Assembly: GCA_947628395.1 (NCBI GenBank)
Contig: CANQZP010000047.1
Coordinates: forward strand, 1 to 10,122
Reading direction: 5' to 3'
Length of the DNA stretch: 10,122 nucleotides
Origin: an uncultured Clostridia bacterium
GTDB lineage: Bacteria; Bacillota; Clostridia; TANB77; CAG-508
Under the pieces are notes generated by a model that saw only the letters and a list, made by a program, of their open reading frames with translations, had not been told where the DNA came from and did not search any database. Positions within the stretch are counted from its first letter, which is position 1, and every line of letters starts with the position of its first letter. A program made the translations under genes and the position numbers. Shown piece by piece: positions 1-7,523 of the stretch.

Positions 1-1211
1 CCTTTAGGAGTAAACACATATACTTCATCTTCAAATAATTCTTTTTTTAAATTATTTATAAATTCATTAGGATTATCAGTGTCCTTTTGCCACTCTAAAG
101 TTTCTCTAAGCCAAGCTAACTTATCATCCGTTACTACTACAGATTGTTTTGTTCCTTTATTACTAGCCTCTTTATAAGCCCAATGGGCAGCAATACCATA
201 TTCAGCTATTCTATGCATATCCCAAGTACGAATTTGAACTTCAAAAGGAGTTGTCTTATGTCCAATCAAAGTAGTATGTATAGATTGATACATATTTTTT
301 TTAGGAACAGCAATATAATCTTTAAATCTTCCAGGCATAGGATTATACATATCATGTACAATACCCAAAACTGCATAACAATCTCTAACAGAATCTACTA
401 ATATTCTTAAAGCAAACAAATCATAAATTTCATCTAAAGTTTTATTATCTCTTTGCATTTTTCTATAAATACTATATAAATGCTTAGCTCTTCCAGTAAC
501 TTCTGCTTTAATATTAGCCTTTTTAAGCTCTGCTCTAATTTCATCCATAACCTTTTCTATAAAAGCTAATCTTTCTTCTCTTTTTTTATCTAAACCTTTT
601 ACTATTTCATGATACTCATCAGGATACAAATATTTAAAAGCTAGGTCCTCTAACTCCCACTTCAAAGAATAAATACCTAATCTATTAGCAAGTGGTGCAT
701 ATAAATCCATCGTCTCTTGAGCATTAGCAATTTGTCTATCTCTACTTAAGAATTTTAAAGTTCTCATATTATGCAATCTATCAGCAAGCTTAATCAAAAT
801 TATCCTAATATCTTTACCCATCGCTAAAAACATTTTTCGATAATCTTCTATTTGTTGTTCTTCTTTACTGGTATATTGCAACTGACCAAGTTTAGTAACA
901 CCATCTACCATTTCTGCTATTGATTCTCCAAACTCTTTTACAAGCTCTTCTCTAGTAACAGGAGTATCTTCAACCACATCATGTAGTAAAGCTGCACAAA
1001 TAGAGTCAGTATCTAATTCTAGCTGTGACAAAATATATGCTACATTTAAAGGATGTATAATATATGGTTCTCCAGATCTTCTACATTGATCACCATGATT
1101 TTTTTTAGCAAATTCATAAGCCCTTTTAATCATATCAACATTTGCTTTTTTATTATTCGATTTTACCGTATTTATTACATCATCAATTGTTACATCTTTA
1201 ACTACAGTCAT
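1..1211 (-). CDS. relA: Bifunctional (p)ppGpp synthetase/hydrolase Rel, 3' end cut by window edge
   Basis: Makes and degrades the alarmone (p)ppGpp from GTP/GDP and ATP in the cytoplasm during the stringent response. 403 complete codons are present; the family is usually about 730-750 aa, so most of TGS and the C-terminal regulatory region lie outside the window. Visible order: HD hydrolase domain with R44, H53, H77-D78 and D144; then the synthetase domain with D264 in YDLFALRI, RFKD at 295-298 (the RxKD form of bifunctional Rel enzymes, not the E. coli RelA ExDD form) and FEVQIRT at 323-329; the start of TGS (DEVYVFTPKG) is at the edge. Residue numbers fit those known from streptococcal Rel, so both activities look intact. 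The start ATG has GGGAGG about 6 nt upstream, placed just after the recJ stop, which suggests co-transcription and possibly translational coupling with recJ. No apt gene lies between them, unlike in Bacillus subtilis. Confidence 0.96.
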   Translation of the reverse strand, partial: MTVVKDVTIDDVINTVKSNNKKANVDMIKRAYEFAKKNHGDQCRRSGEPYIIHPLNVAYILSQLELDTDSICAALLHDVVEDTPVTREELVKEFGESIAEMVDGVTKLGQLQYTSKEEQQIEDYRKMFLAMGKDIRIILIKLADRLHNMRTLKFLSRDRQIANAQETMDLYAPLANRLGIYSLKWELEDLAFKYLYPDEYHEIVKGLDKKREERLAFIEKVMDEIRAELKKANIKAEVTGRAKHLYSIYRKMQRDNKTLDEIYDLFALRILVDSVRDCYAVLGIVHDMYNPMPGRFKDYIAVPKKNMYQSIHTTLIGHKTTPFEVQIRTWDMHRIAEYGIAAHWAYKEASNKGTKQSVVVTDDKLAWLRETLEWQKDTDNPNEFINNLKKELFEDEVYVFTPK

Positions 1212-1226
1212 TTAAAACCTCCCTTT

Positions 1227-2915
1227 CTAATAAGATATCATAATATCCTTCATATTAATTTGAACCATTTCCTTCCCATTAAAAGAATTAATCTCAAGAT
1301 TTCCCGCAATATCAACCTTGTCACCAATAGTATAATCCTTAGAAAGCTCACCCATATTAAAACCAATAGCATTAATATAAGTATTTCCATCTCTCAAAAC
1401 TAATTTTAAATGCTTTCCTTCAGATAAAGCCCTAATGGAATCAACTTTAAGATTTTTATATACAAAGACTGGTCTCTTATTAGCCTCTCCAAAAGGCTCT
1501 AATAATTCTAACTCTTTAACACTATCAATTCTAATATCCTTAAGATTAATCTGTTTATCAATCTCCAAAATAGGTAATATCTTATCAACCTCTTTTTCCG
1601 AAGCATATTCCTCAAACTTTCTTTTAAAATCTTCTATTTTACTTTCACTTACAGTAAGACCAATAGCCATTTCATGTCCACCAAATTTATCTAGATAATC
1701 ACTTAAATTAGTTAAAGCCTCATGTAAATCAAAACCAGGAATACTTCTTCCAGAACCTTTTCCAATTCCATCTTCTAAACAAAGTAAAATAGATGGTTTA
1801 AAAAACATCTCAGTAATTTTTGAAGATACAATACCAATTACACCATGATGCCAATTTTCAGAAGAAATAACTATAGAATTTTTATTTTCCAACCCATCTT
1901 TTTCAATCTTTGCCAATGCCTCCTCAAAAATTCTTCTCTCTATATCTTGTCTTTCCCTATTATACTTATTCAAGTTTTCAGTAATACTATTAGCCTCTAC
2001 TATATTATTAGTCAAAAATAAATTAACAGCCTCTTTTTCAAATCCCATTCTACCACAGGCATTTATTCTTGGTGCAATTCCAAAAGATATTGTATTAGAA
2101 TTAATTTCTTTATATCCAGAAGCATTTAGCAAAGCTCTAAGTCCAGGATTTTTAGTAACTTTTACTAACATAAGGCCAAGCTTAGCTATAACCCTATTTT
2201 CATCTACTAAAGGAACAATATCTGATATTGTTCCAACACATACAATATCTAAATATTTTAAATATGAATTTTCATCCATATTTCTTCTCATACCTAAAGC
2301 CTGAATAAGCTTAAAAACAACACCAACACCAGCTAAACTTTTAAAAGGATATTTATTATCTTTTCTTTTAGCATCTATAACTGCAATAGCTTTTGGTAAA
2401 ATATCCATAGGTTCATGATGGTCTGTAACTATAGTTTCTATTCCTAAACTATTAGCATATTCAATTTCTTCAATACCAGAAATTCCACAATCAACAGTAA
2501 TTATAAGCGAATAATTTTCACTATTTATTTTATCAATTGCATTTTTATTTAAACCATAACCTTCATTTAATCTATTAGGAATATAGTAGTCAACCTCCAA
2601 TCCACAATCTTTCAAAAACTTCTTTAAAACTGTTATACTAGTAATACCATCAACATCATAATCTCCATAAATAATTACCTTCTCATTATTCTCTATTGCC
2701 TTTTCAATTCTCTCAATAGCAACCTCCATATCTAGTAATAAATAAGGATCATGAAAATTATTTCTTGTAGGATTTAAAAATATATTAACATCTTCATCTT
2801 TCAAAATTTTCCTATTAACCATAACTGTTGCAAGTAGCTCTGAAATATTATACTTATTAGAAATCTCAATTACTTTTTCCTTATCTAAATCTTTATACTT
2901 CCATTTTTTATGCAT
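1227..2915 (-). CDS. recJ: Single-stranded-DNA-specific 5'-3' exonuclease RecJ
   Basis: Degrades single-stranded DNA 5' to 3' in recombination, mismatch repair and fork processing; it needs Mn/Mg. At 562 aa it is near the E. coli size and shorter than the B. subtilis enzyme. DHH-superfamily motifs appear in order: GDYDVDG at 84-90, VDCG at 141-144, DHH at 165-167 and SDIVPL at 231-236. The DHHA1 part follows with WHHGVIGIV (355-363), GSGRS (387-391) and FGGHEMAIGL (411-420). The C-terminal 100 residues fit the RecJ OB-fold. The start ATG has GGGAG 7 nt upstream; the stop is TAG, 15 nt before rel. A 104-nt gap separates it from cysK; that gap has AT-rich TATAAT-like sequences but no convincing -35 box. 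All catalytic motifs are intact. Confidence 0.96.
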   Translation of the reverse strand: MHKKWKYKDLDKEKVIEISNKYNISELLATVMVNRKILKDEDVNIFLNPTRNNFHDPYLLLDMEVAIERIEKAIENNEKVIIYGDYDVDGITSITVLKKFLKDCGLEVDYYIPNRLNEGYGLNKNAIDKINSENYSLIITVDCGISGIEEIEYANSLGIETIVTDHHEPMDILPKAIAVIDAKRKDNKYPFKSLAGVGVVFKLIQALGMRRNMDENSYLKYLDIVCVGTISDIVPLVDENRVIAKLGLMLVKVTKNPGLRALLNASGYKEINSNTISFGIAPRINACGRMGFEKEAVNLFLTNNIVEANSITENLNKYNRERQDIERRIFEEALAKIEKDGLENKNSIVISSENWHHGVIGIVSSKITEMFFKPSILLCLEDGIGKGSGRSIPGFDLHEALTNLSDYLDKFGGHEMAIGLTVSESKIEDFKRKFEEYASEKEVDKILPILEIDKQINLKDIRIDSVKELELLEPFGEANKRPVFVYKNLKVDSIRALSEGKHLKLVLRDGNTYINAIGFNMGELSKDYTIGDKVDIAGNLEINSFNGKEMVQINMKDIMISY

Positions 2916-3019
2916 CCTATTTCTCCCATATACAATTTCATATATTATATAATAAGTTATAGATTTTTTAAATAGTTTTTATAAAAATTATACTCTAAAA
3001 TCATTGATTCTTTCTAATC

Positions 3020-3991
3020 TTACTTTTTAACTTCATACCCTATAAGCTCTATTTTATTAGACAAAAAGTTTCTATTTTCATCAATTTCTTTTAACAAATC
3101 AGTAGACAAATATTTCTTATTATCATCAGCAAAAACAGTCACAACATTTCCATCTATCTCATTCGAAAGTAAAACTGAACCTAAAAAATTAGCTCCAGAA
3201 GAAATTCCAACACCAATACCAAGCTCCTTTGCAATTTTTCTAGACATATTAATCGCATCATCATCATTAATAAGTATAATCTTATCTATTTTATTTTTAT
3301 CAATCAAATCAGGAACAAAATCATCTCCAATTCCCTCTATCTTATGCTGTCCAATCACTTTTCCACCAGAAATCATTGGCATTTTATCAGGCTCAATTGC
3401 AGTAATAAATAAATCTTTATATTCTTTTTTTAACCTCTCTCCAGTTCCCATTAAAGTTCCACCAGTTCCAACACCTGACACAAAACCATCTATCTTTTCT
3501 GGAACCTGTTTTAGAATTTCTTCAGCCGTTGTTTCGTAATGAGCTAAAAAATTATCTCTATTTGAAAACTGATTAGCCAAAAATCCATTCATATCTTCTG
3601 CCATCTTTTTTGCCTCAGCTACACATCTTATAAAACCACCATCTTTTTTAGAAATAAGAAAAACCTTTGCACCATACCCTTTCATTATATTAATTCTCTC
3701 CTTGCTAACCCAATCAGGCATAAAAATATATACTGGATGATTATAATAACTTCCCATTGCAGCCAAAGCAATACCTGTATTTCCACTAGTCGCCTCAATT
3801 ATAGGTATTTTCTCTTTTAATTCTCCTCTTTTTATAGCATTATTTATTATGTAAAAAGCTACTCTATCTTTAATACTTCCAGTTACATTAAAATATTCTA
3901 ATTTAGAATATACCTTATTTACTTTTCCATTATATTTATAATTTATTTTTATCATTGGAGTATTTCCAATAACATAACCATTTTCAAACAT
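3020..3991 (-). CDS. cysK: PLP-dependent cysteine synthase family protein
   Basis: Probably O-acetylserine sulfhydrylase: O-acetylserine plus sulfide gives cysteine and acetate, with PLP, in the cytoplasm. I choose the ATG at 3991 (323 aa) over the in-frame ATG at 4000: the ribosome binding site AGAAAGG touches the upper ATG directly but lies 9 nt from the lower one. From this start the PLP lysine is K41 in TGSIKDR, the same number as in Salmonella CysK. Other hallmarks: TSGNTG (about 68-73, acyl-substrate loop), GVGTGGT (172-178, phosphate loop), GIGDDFVPD and ISSGAN. The family also contains cystathionine beta-synthase-like and diaminopropionate-synthesis enzymes, so the exact substrate is inferred; there is no CBS domain. 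It has its own strong promoter and a leader hairpin, and is insulated from the ribosomal operon by terminators. Confidence 0.88.
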   Translation of the reverse strand: MFENGYVIGNTPMIKINYKYNGKVNKVYSKLEYFNVTGSIKDRVAFYIINNAIKRGELKEKIPIIEATSGNTGIALAAMGSYYNHPVYIFMPDWVSKERINIMKGYGAKVFLISKKDGGFIRCVAEAKKMAEDMNGFLANQFSNRDNFLAHYETTAEEILKQVPEKIDGFVSGVGTGGTLMGTGERLKKEYKDLFITAIEPDKMPMISGGKVIGQHKIEGIGDDFVPDLIDKNKIDKIILINDDDAINMSRKIAKELGIGVGISSGANFLGSVLLSNEIDGNVVTVFADDNKKYLSTDLLKEIDENRNFLSNKIELIGYEVKK

Positions 3992-4021
3992 AAAAATCAT
4001 CCTTTCTAATGTTATTTATAT

Positions 4022-4065
4022 AAAAAAACTATGTGCAAAAATAATTCACATAGTTTTTATCTATG
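4022..4065 (-). promoter_or_regulatory. Terminator-like hairpin in the cysK leader, possible attenuator
   Basis: On the minus strand a 12-bp perfect stem (AAAAACTATGTG pairing with CACATAGTTTTT, arms 4058-4047 and 4035-4024, 11-nt loop) runs into a seven-T tract ending at 4022. It lies between the cysK promoter and the cysK start, so the polymerase must pass it. Just upstream, minus-strand CATAG (4065-4061) could pair instead with CTATG in the 5' arm, a weak competing hairpin. Sequence and pairing are seen; attenuation is inferred. Confidence 0.55.
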
Positions 4066-4084
4066 ACACAAAATATTTTAATAC

Positions 4085-4114
4085 ATTATATTCAAAAACA
4101 CCAATATATGTCAA
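4085..4114 (-). promoter_or_regulatory. Consensus sigma-A promoter for cysK
   Basis: On the minus strand TTGACA (4114-4109) and TATAAT (4090-4085) are separated by 18 bp. Both hexamers are perfect. Transcription should start near 4079, giving a leader of about 87 nt to the chosen cysK ATG. It lies just downstream of a terminator, so cysK is an independent unit. Confidence 0.8.
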
Positions 4115-4118
4115 CTAT

Positions 4119-4159
4119 AAAAAAATTGGGCGTAACCGAAATCAAAGATTTCGACGCCC
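4119..4159 (-). terminator. Strong intrinsic terminator upstream of the cysK promoter
   Basis: On the minus strand GGGCGT and CGAAATC pair with GATTTCG and ACGCCC around a TTT loop, with a 3-nt bulge (GTT) on the 3' side; AA and seven T residues follow. GC-rich stem plus U-tract is a classic Rho-independent terminator. It would stop readthrough from rplQ just before the cysK promoter. The same stem can also be seen as one of the palindromic repeats of this spacer. Confidence 0.7.
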
Positions 4160-4163
4160 ACAT

Positions 4164-4191
4164 GTGCAAAATTGCTTCGCAATTATTGCAC
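4164..4191. repeat. Imperfect palindrome GTGCAA...TTGCAC
   Basis: GTGCAAAATTGC and GCAATTATTGCAC form inverted arms around a TTC loop with one unpaired base. No T-run follows on either strand, so it is not a terminator by itself. It belongs to the dense palindrome cluster between rplQ and cysK. Confidence 0.6.
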
Positions 4192-4214
4192 GAATAAAGG
4201 TAAATTAACTTTGT

Positions 4215-4271
4215 TGTATACGGAAAAATCCCATATTATGTCTAGCTAAAAAGTCGATTTTTCCTATACAA
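4215..4271. repeat. 57-bp palindromic repeat, copy A
   Basis: Begins TGTATACGGAAAAATC and ends GATTTTTCCTATACAA, so the ends are inverted repeats of each other with one bulged C. The centre (CATATTATG...) is not palindromic. It is a direct repeat of 4389-4445: by hand alignment 50 of 57 positions agree, with no gaps. The differences cluster in the loop, as expected if the stem is under structural constraint or was recently copied. Function unknown. Confidence 0.8.
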
Positions 4272-4278
4272 TAAGAAA

Positions 4279-4344
4279 GGCATTTTGCTTTGTAAGGGCG
4301 ATTTTAATCGCCCGTTTCTTCGAAGTAACTGCAAAATACATGCC
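4279..4344. repeat. Nested palindromic module with GGGCGATT core, copy 3
   Basis: Outer arms GGCATTTTGC (4279-4288) and GCAAAATACATGCC (4331-4344) are inverted with a short deletion. Inside lies the core GGGCGATT-TT-AATCGCCC (4296-4313), followed by CTTCGAAG (4318-4325). The same core occurs at 9046-9075 and 9999-10028, each time inside different outer arms. Further right, CAAGCTA (4346-4352) and TAGCTTG (4372-4378) form another inverted pair. No coding potential is seen. Confidence 0.75.
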
Positions 4345-4388
4345 ACAAGCTAAAGCTCGGACAAATATAGGTAGCTTGAGCCTTGCCC

Positions 4389-4445
4389 TGTATACGGAAA
4401 AATCTCATATTATGCCAAACCCAAAAGTCGATTTTTACTATACAA
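4389..4445. repeat. 57-bp palindromic repeat, copy B
   Basis: Second copy of the 4215-4271 repeat, in the same orientation, ending immediately before the A-run of the rplQ terminator. Arms TGTATACGGAAAAATC and GATTTTTACTATACA are still largely inverted. The two copies bracket the GGGCGATT module, so 4215-4445 may be one composite element. I see no clear target duplication around it. Confidence 0.75.
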
Positions 4446-4446
4446 T

Positions 4447-4473
4447 AAAAAAAAACGGTTTCCCGTTTTTTTT
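4447..4473 (-). terminator. Intrinsic terminator of the ribosomal/rpoA operon
   Basis: On the minus strand an A-run, CGG, a GAAA tetraloop, CCG and nine T residues form a short hairpin (10 or more pairs if the A/T flanks pair) with a U-tract. It overlaps the rplQ stop codon (TAA at 4474-4472). It has A and T runs on both sides, so it could work in both directions. Confidence 0.8.
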
Positions 4474-4981
4474 ATACTAATTGTAAAATTACAACTTCTG
4501 CATTATCACCTTTACGTGGACCACATTTTAATATTCTAGTATATCCACCTTTTCTATTCTCATATTTTGGAGCTATTTCATTAAATAATTTGTTTAATAA
4601 ATCTACACCTTCTACTTTATTTATTTTCTTCATAATTTTTCTTCTAGCACTTAATCTTGAAGGCATATCTTTTTGTCTTTTCTCCATTTTAGTTTCTTTT
4701 ACAACTTTTAAATATTCTTTTCCATTTTTGCTTGTTACTTTTTCAGTAACTTTATGACCTTTATTATCTAATTTTGCTTTAGATACTTTTACTTCAACTT
4801 CTTCAAAGTTATCTTTTTCTTTTATAGCTAATGCTATTATACTATCAACTATAGCTTTCACTTCTTTAGCTCTAGCTTCAGTAGTAGTAATTTTTTCATT
4901 TAAAATTAAGTCTGTTGCTTGAGTCTTAAGCATTGCTAATCTTTGATCAGTTGGTTTTCCTAACTTTCTAGTCCCTGCCAC
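4472..4981 (-). CDS. rplQ: 50S ribosomal protein L17, long form with internal insert
   Basis: Large-subunit protein near the peptide exit tunnel. The N-terminus MAGTRKLGKPTDQR and the C-terminal part (LFNEIAPKYENRKGGYTR, then CGPRKGD) are diagnostic. It is 169 aa, against about 120 in B. subtilis: residues about 56-105 are a charged insert (KEKDNFEEVEVKVSK...KRQKDMPSRL) just before the SARRKIM helix. I remember similar long L17 proteins in Lachnospiraceae, so this is probably a Clostridia-lineage trait and not damage. Start is GTG, chosen because it gives the canonical N-terminus and has AAGGAAGGTGA 8 nt upstream. It is the last gene of the operon, 22 nt after rpoA, with a terminator overlapping its stop. 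Confidence 0.96.
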   Translation of the reverse strand: MAGTRKLGKPTDQRLAMLKTQATDLILNEKITTTEARAKEVKAIVDSIIALAIKEKDNFEEVEVKVSKAKLDNKGHKVTEKVTSKNGKEYLKVVKETKMEKRQKDMPSRLSARRKIMKKINKVEGVDLLNKLFNEIAPKYENRKGGYTRILKCGPRKGDNAEVVILQLV

Positions 4982-5003
4982 TTATTATTCACCTTCCTTT
5001 TTA

Positions 5004-5951
5004 TTAGTCTTCATATGATGAGAATCCTAAACCTAAAGCTATTAACTTGTTAGTTACTTCATCTAATGATTTTTTACCTAAATTTCTAACTTTCATCATA
5101 TCTTCTTGTGATTTATTTGCTAAATCTTCAACTGTAGCAATACCAGCTCTTTTTAAACAGTTATATGATCTAACAGATAATTCTAGTTCTTCGATTGGCA
5201 TTTCTAATACTTTTTCTTTCTTAGATTCTTCTTTTTCTACCATAACTTGAGTATTCTTAGCTGTTTCTGATAAATCAATAAATAATTCTAAATGTCCAGT
5301 CATTACTTTTGCAGCTAAACTTAATGCTTCAAAAGGTTTTAAACTTCCATCTGTCCAAACTTCTATTGTTAATTTATCATAATCAACTCTTTGACCAACT
5401 CTAGTATTTTCAACTTTATAATTAACTTTTTTTACTGGTGTAAAAATAGAGTCAATTGGTAAAGTTGATAAATCCATATCTTCTCTTTTATTTTTCTCAG
5501 CTGTATTATATCCTCTTCCTCTTTCTACTGTCATTTCCATATTTAATTCTGCACCTTCAGCTACAGTAGCAATATGTAATTCAGGATTTAATATTTCAAT
5601 AGTACTGTCTGTAATAATATCTCCGGCTTTTACTTCTCCAGCACCTTTAAAATTAATTTTTATAACCTTCTCTTCATTATCATGCATTTTTAATCTAACT
5701 AATTTTAAATTAACAATTATTTCAGGAACATCTTCTACAACTCCTGATACTGTAGAAAATTCATGAACTACTCCATCAATTTTTACACTTGTAATAGCAG
5801 CACCTGGTAGTGATGATAATAAAATTCTCCTTAGTGAGTTTCCAATAGTCATACCATAACCACGTTCTAATGGTTCGCATAAAAATTTAGCATAATTTCT
5901 TTCATTATCTACTTCTATGCATTCGATGTTTGGCTTTTCAAATTCTATCAT
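5004..5951 (-). CDS. rpoA: DNA-directed RNA polymerase subunit alpha
   Basis: Alpha dimer is the assembly platform of RNA polymerase, and its C-terminal domain contacts UP elements and activators. 315 aa, normal length. The N-terminal domain carries the dimerisation hallmark between 28 and 50 (LERGYGMTIGNSLRR followed by LLSSLPG). A charged linker (about 232-250, rich in K/E) leads to the C-terminal domain at 251-311, with helix-hairpin-helix features LSVRSYNCLKRAGI and NLGKKSLDEV. The DNA-contacting Arg is probably R261. GGAGGT lies 6 nt before the ATG. The 100-nt gap after rpsD holds an 8-bp AT hairpin (5970-5990, AAAGATAT/ATATCTTT) just upstream of the ribosome binding site, which might tune translation. 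Confidence 0.98.
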   Translation of the reverse strand: MIEFEKPNIECIEVDNERNYAKFLCEPLERGYGMTIGNSLRRILLSSLPGAAITSVKIDGVVHEFSTVSGVVEDVPEIIVNLKLVRLKMHDNEEKVIKINFKGAGEVKAGDIITDSTIEILNPELHIATVAEGAELNMEMTVERGRGYNTAEKNKREDMDLSTLPIDSIFTPVKKVNYKVENTRVGQRVDYDKLTIEVWTDGSLKPFEALSLAAKVMTGHLELFIDLSETAKNTQVMVEKEESKKEKVLEMPIEELELSVRSYNCLKRAGIATVEDLANKSQEDMMKVRNLGKKSLDEVTNKLIALGLGFSSYED

Positions 5952-6051
5952 TTATTTACCTCCATCTGTAAAGATATATTAAATATCTTTAATTTTTATA
6001 TTTTCTATTATTAATCTCATTATTATGAAAATATATATTAATTTTATTTTA

Positions 6052-6678
6052 TTATTTAGAATAAAGCTCTACTATTAAGTGTTCTTCAACTGGTAGGTCA
6101 ATATCTTCTCTATTTGCTAATCTTAATACTTTACCAGATAATTTTTCTGGATAAACTTCTAACCATTCTGGTATTGGTCTGCTACTGTTTACTTCAATAT
6201 TTTCTTTTACTGTAGGATTATCTTTTCTAATTTCTCTAATTCCTACTACATCTCCAGCTTTAACTAAATAAGAAGCAATATCAACTTTCTTTCCATTTAC
6301 TTCAATATGTCCATGTGTTACAAGTTGTCTTGCTTGAGCTCTAGAAGCTCCAAATCCTAATCTATAAACTACATTATCTAGTCTACTTTCTAATATTTGT
6401 AATAAGTTTTCACCAGTGATTCCTTTTTTGTTAGAAGCTTTTTCAAAATATCCTCTAAATTGTTTTTCACCTACACCATAGAATGATTTAGTTTTTTGTT
6501 TTTCTCTTAATTGAGTACCATATTCAGAAAGTTTTGTTTTCTTTTGACCATGTTCTCCTGGAGCGTAATTTCTTCTAGTTACACTACATTTATCAGAATA
6601 ACATCTTGAGCCTTTTAAGAATAACTTTTGACCTTCTCTACGGCAAATACGACATTGTTCATCTTTATATCTAGCCAT
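6052..6678 (-). CDS. rpsD: 30S ribosomal protein S4, four-cysteine form
   Basis: Primary 16S rRNA binder that nucleates the small-subunit body; in several bacteria it also represses its own operon. 208 aa. The N-terminal region has C9, C12, C26 and C31 in CRIC and CYSDKC, a probable zinc site. The S4 RNA-binding domain starts near 97 (LESRLDNVVYRLGFGASRAQ, then HGHIEVNG at 123-130). The start ATG has AGAGGTG 10 nt upstream. It sits between rpsK and rpoA, the clostridial/E. coli arrangement, whereas in B. subtilis rpsD is elsewhere; so S4 autoregulation here could act on the whole alpha operon. Confidence 0.98.
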   Translation of the reverse strand: MARYKDEQCRICRREGQKLFLKGSRCYSDKCSVTRRNYAPGEHGQKKTKLSEYGTQLREKQKTKSFYGVGEKQFRGYFEKASNKKGITGENLLQILESRLDNVVYRLGFGASRAQARQLVTHGHIEVNGKKVDIASYLVKAGDVVGIREIRKDNPTVKENIEVNSSRPIPEWLEVYPEKLSGKVLRLANREDIDLPVEEHLIVELYSK

Positions 6679-6719
6679 GTAAAATTTACACCTCTTTCTA
6701 TTTTTTTAATTGTTTTATT

Positions 6720-7118
6720 TTATACTCTTCTTCTTTTGGGTGGTCTACAACCATTATGTGGTATTGGAGTTACATCTTTTATCATTGTAATATCCAATCC
6801 AGCTGTTTGTAATGATCTTATAGCTGCTTCTCTACCAGAACCTGGTCCTTTTACATATACTTCTACTGATTTTAAACCATGTTCCATAGCTGCTTTAGAA
6901 GCTGCTTCTGCTGCTTGACCTGCTGCATAAGGTGTACTTTTTCTTGATCCTTTAAAGCCAAGCTCTCCAGCGCTAGCCCAAGATATAACATTACCTTTTA
7001 CATCTGTAATTGTAACTATAGTATTGTTAAAACTTGAATGAATATGAGCTGCACCGTTTTCAATGTTTTTTCTATCTCTTCTTCTTGTTGTTGTTTTCTT
7101 TGTTACATTCTTAGCCAT
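6720..7118 (-). CDS. rpsK: 30S ribosomal protein S11
   Basis: Platform protein of the small subunit, near the mRNA exit and the anti-Shine-Dalgarno end of 16S rRNA. 132 aa, typical. Diagnostic stretches: HSSFNNTIVTITD near the N-terminus, SWASAGELGFKGSRKSTPYA in the middle, VKGPGSGRE, and the C-terminal PIPHNGCRPPKRRRV. The basic N-terminal tail (KKTTTRRRDRK) is normal for Gram-positive S11. GGAGGA lies about 9 nt before the ATG. It follows rpsM by 33 nt and precedes rpsD by 41 nt, consistent with one operon. Confidence 0.98.
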   Translation of the reverse strand: MAKNVTKKTTTRRRDRKNIENGAAHIHSSFNNTIVTITDVKGNVISWASAGELGFKGSRKSTPYAAGQAAEAASKAAMEHGLKSVEVYVKGPGSGREAAIRSLQTAGLDITMIKDVTPIPHNGCRPPKRRRV

Positions 7119-7151
7119 TTAAGCTTATCCTCCTTAATTTTTTTTTACAAA

Positions 7152-7523
7152 TTATTTAGCACTCTTTCCTCTACTAACAACCTTTCTTGGTCCTTTTCTA
7201 GTACGAGCGTTAGTTTTTGTTCTTTGACCTCTAACTGGTAATCCTTTTCTATGTCTAATTCCTCTATAGCAACCAATTTCTGTAAGTCTTTTAATGTTTA
7301 AAGCAACTTCTCTTCTTAAGTCACCTTCAACTTCGTAATTTTCCATTGCCTTTCTGATTTTGTTTACATCTTCATCTGTTAAATCTTTTACTCTAGTATC
7401 TGGGTTAATTCCAGCTTCTTTTAAGATTTTTTGAGAACTAGAAATCCCTATACCATAGACATAAGTAAGTCCAATCTCAACTCTTTTTTCTCTAGGTAAA
7501 TCAACTCCTGCTATACGAGCCAT
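7152..7523 (-). CDS. rpsM: 30S ribosomal protein S13
   Basis: Head protein of the small subunit; it contacts the P-site tRNA and bridges to L5. I place the start at the ATG at 7523 (123 aa, MARIAGVDLPREKR), the family's canonical N-terminus. A longer frame begins at an ATG at 7541, but that ATG is fused to the ribosome binding site itself (GGAGGTG, 7539-7533), which lies 9 nt from the chosen start. C-terminal hallmarks: CYRGIRHRKGLPVRGQRT followed by NARTRKGP, and a basic tail. It is first in the rpsM-rpsK-rpsD-rpoA-rplQ block and is preceded by an unusually long structured spacer. Confidence 0.97.
   Translation of the reverse strand: MARIAGVDLPREKRVEIGLTYVYGIGISSSQKILKEAGINPDTRVKDLTDEDVNKIRKAMENYEVEGDLRREVALNIKRLTEIGCYRGIRHRKGLPVRGQRTKTNARTRKGPRKVVSRGKSAK

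Noticed and set aside
144..1403. Open frames on the plus strand opposite rel and recJ, and others opposite rpoA, rpsK, rpsM and adk
   Set aside because: They lie antisense to well-supported genes, have low-complexity hydrophobic translations and lack ribosome binding sites and known motifs.
2916..3019. Promoter for recJ-rel in the cysK-recJ gap
   Set aside because: Two TATAAT-like boxes are present, but no -35 box at proper spacing; in this AT content such boxes are expected by chance.
3992..4000. Longer cysK start at the ATG at 4000
   Set aside because: The ribosome binding site touches that ATG with no spacer, while the ATG at 3991 has a 9-nt spacer.
3992..4079. T-box or SAM riboswitch upstream of cysK
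   Set aside because: The leader is under 90 nt, with no T-box AGGGUGGNACCGCG-like sequence and no multi-helix SAM-type core.
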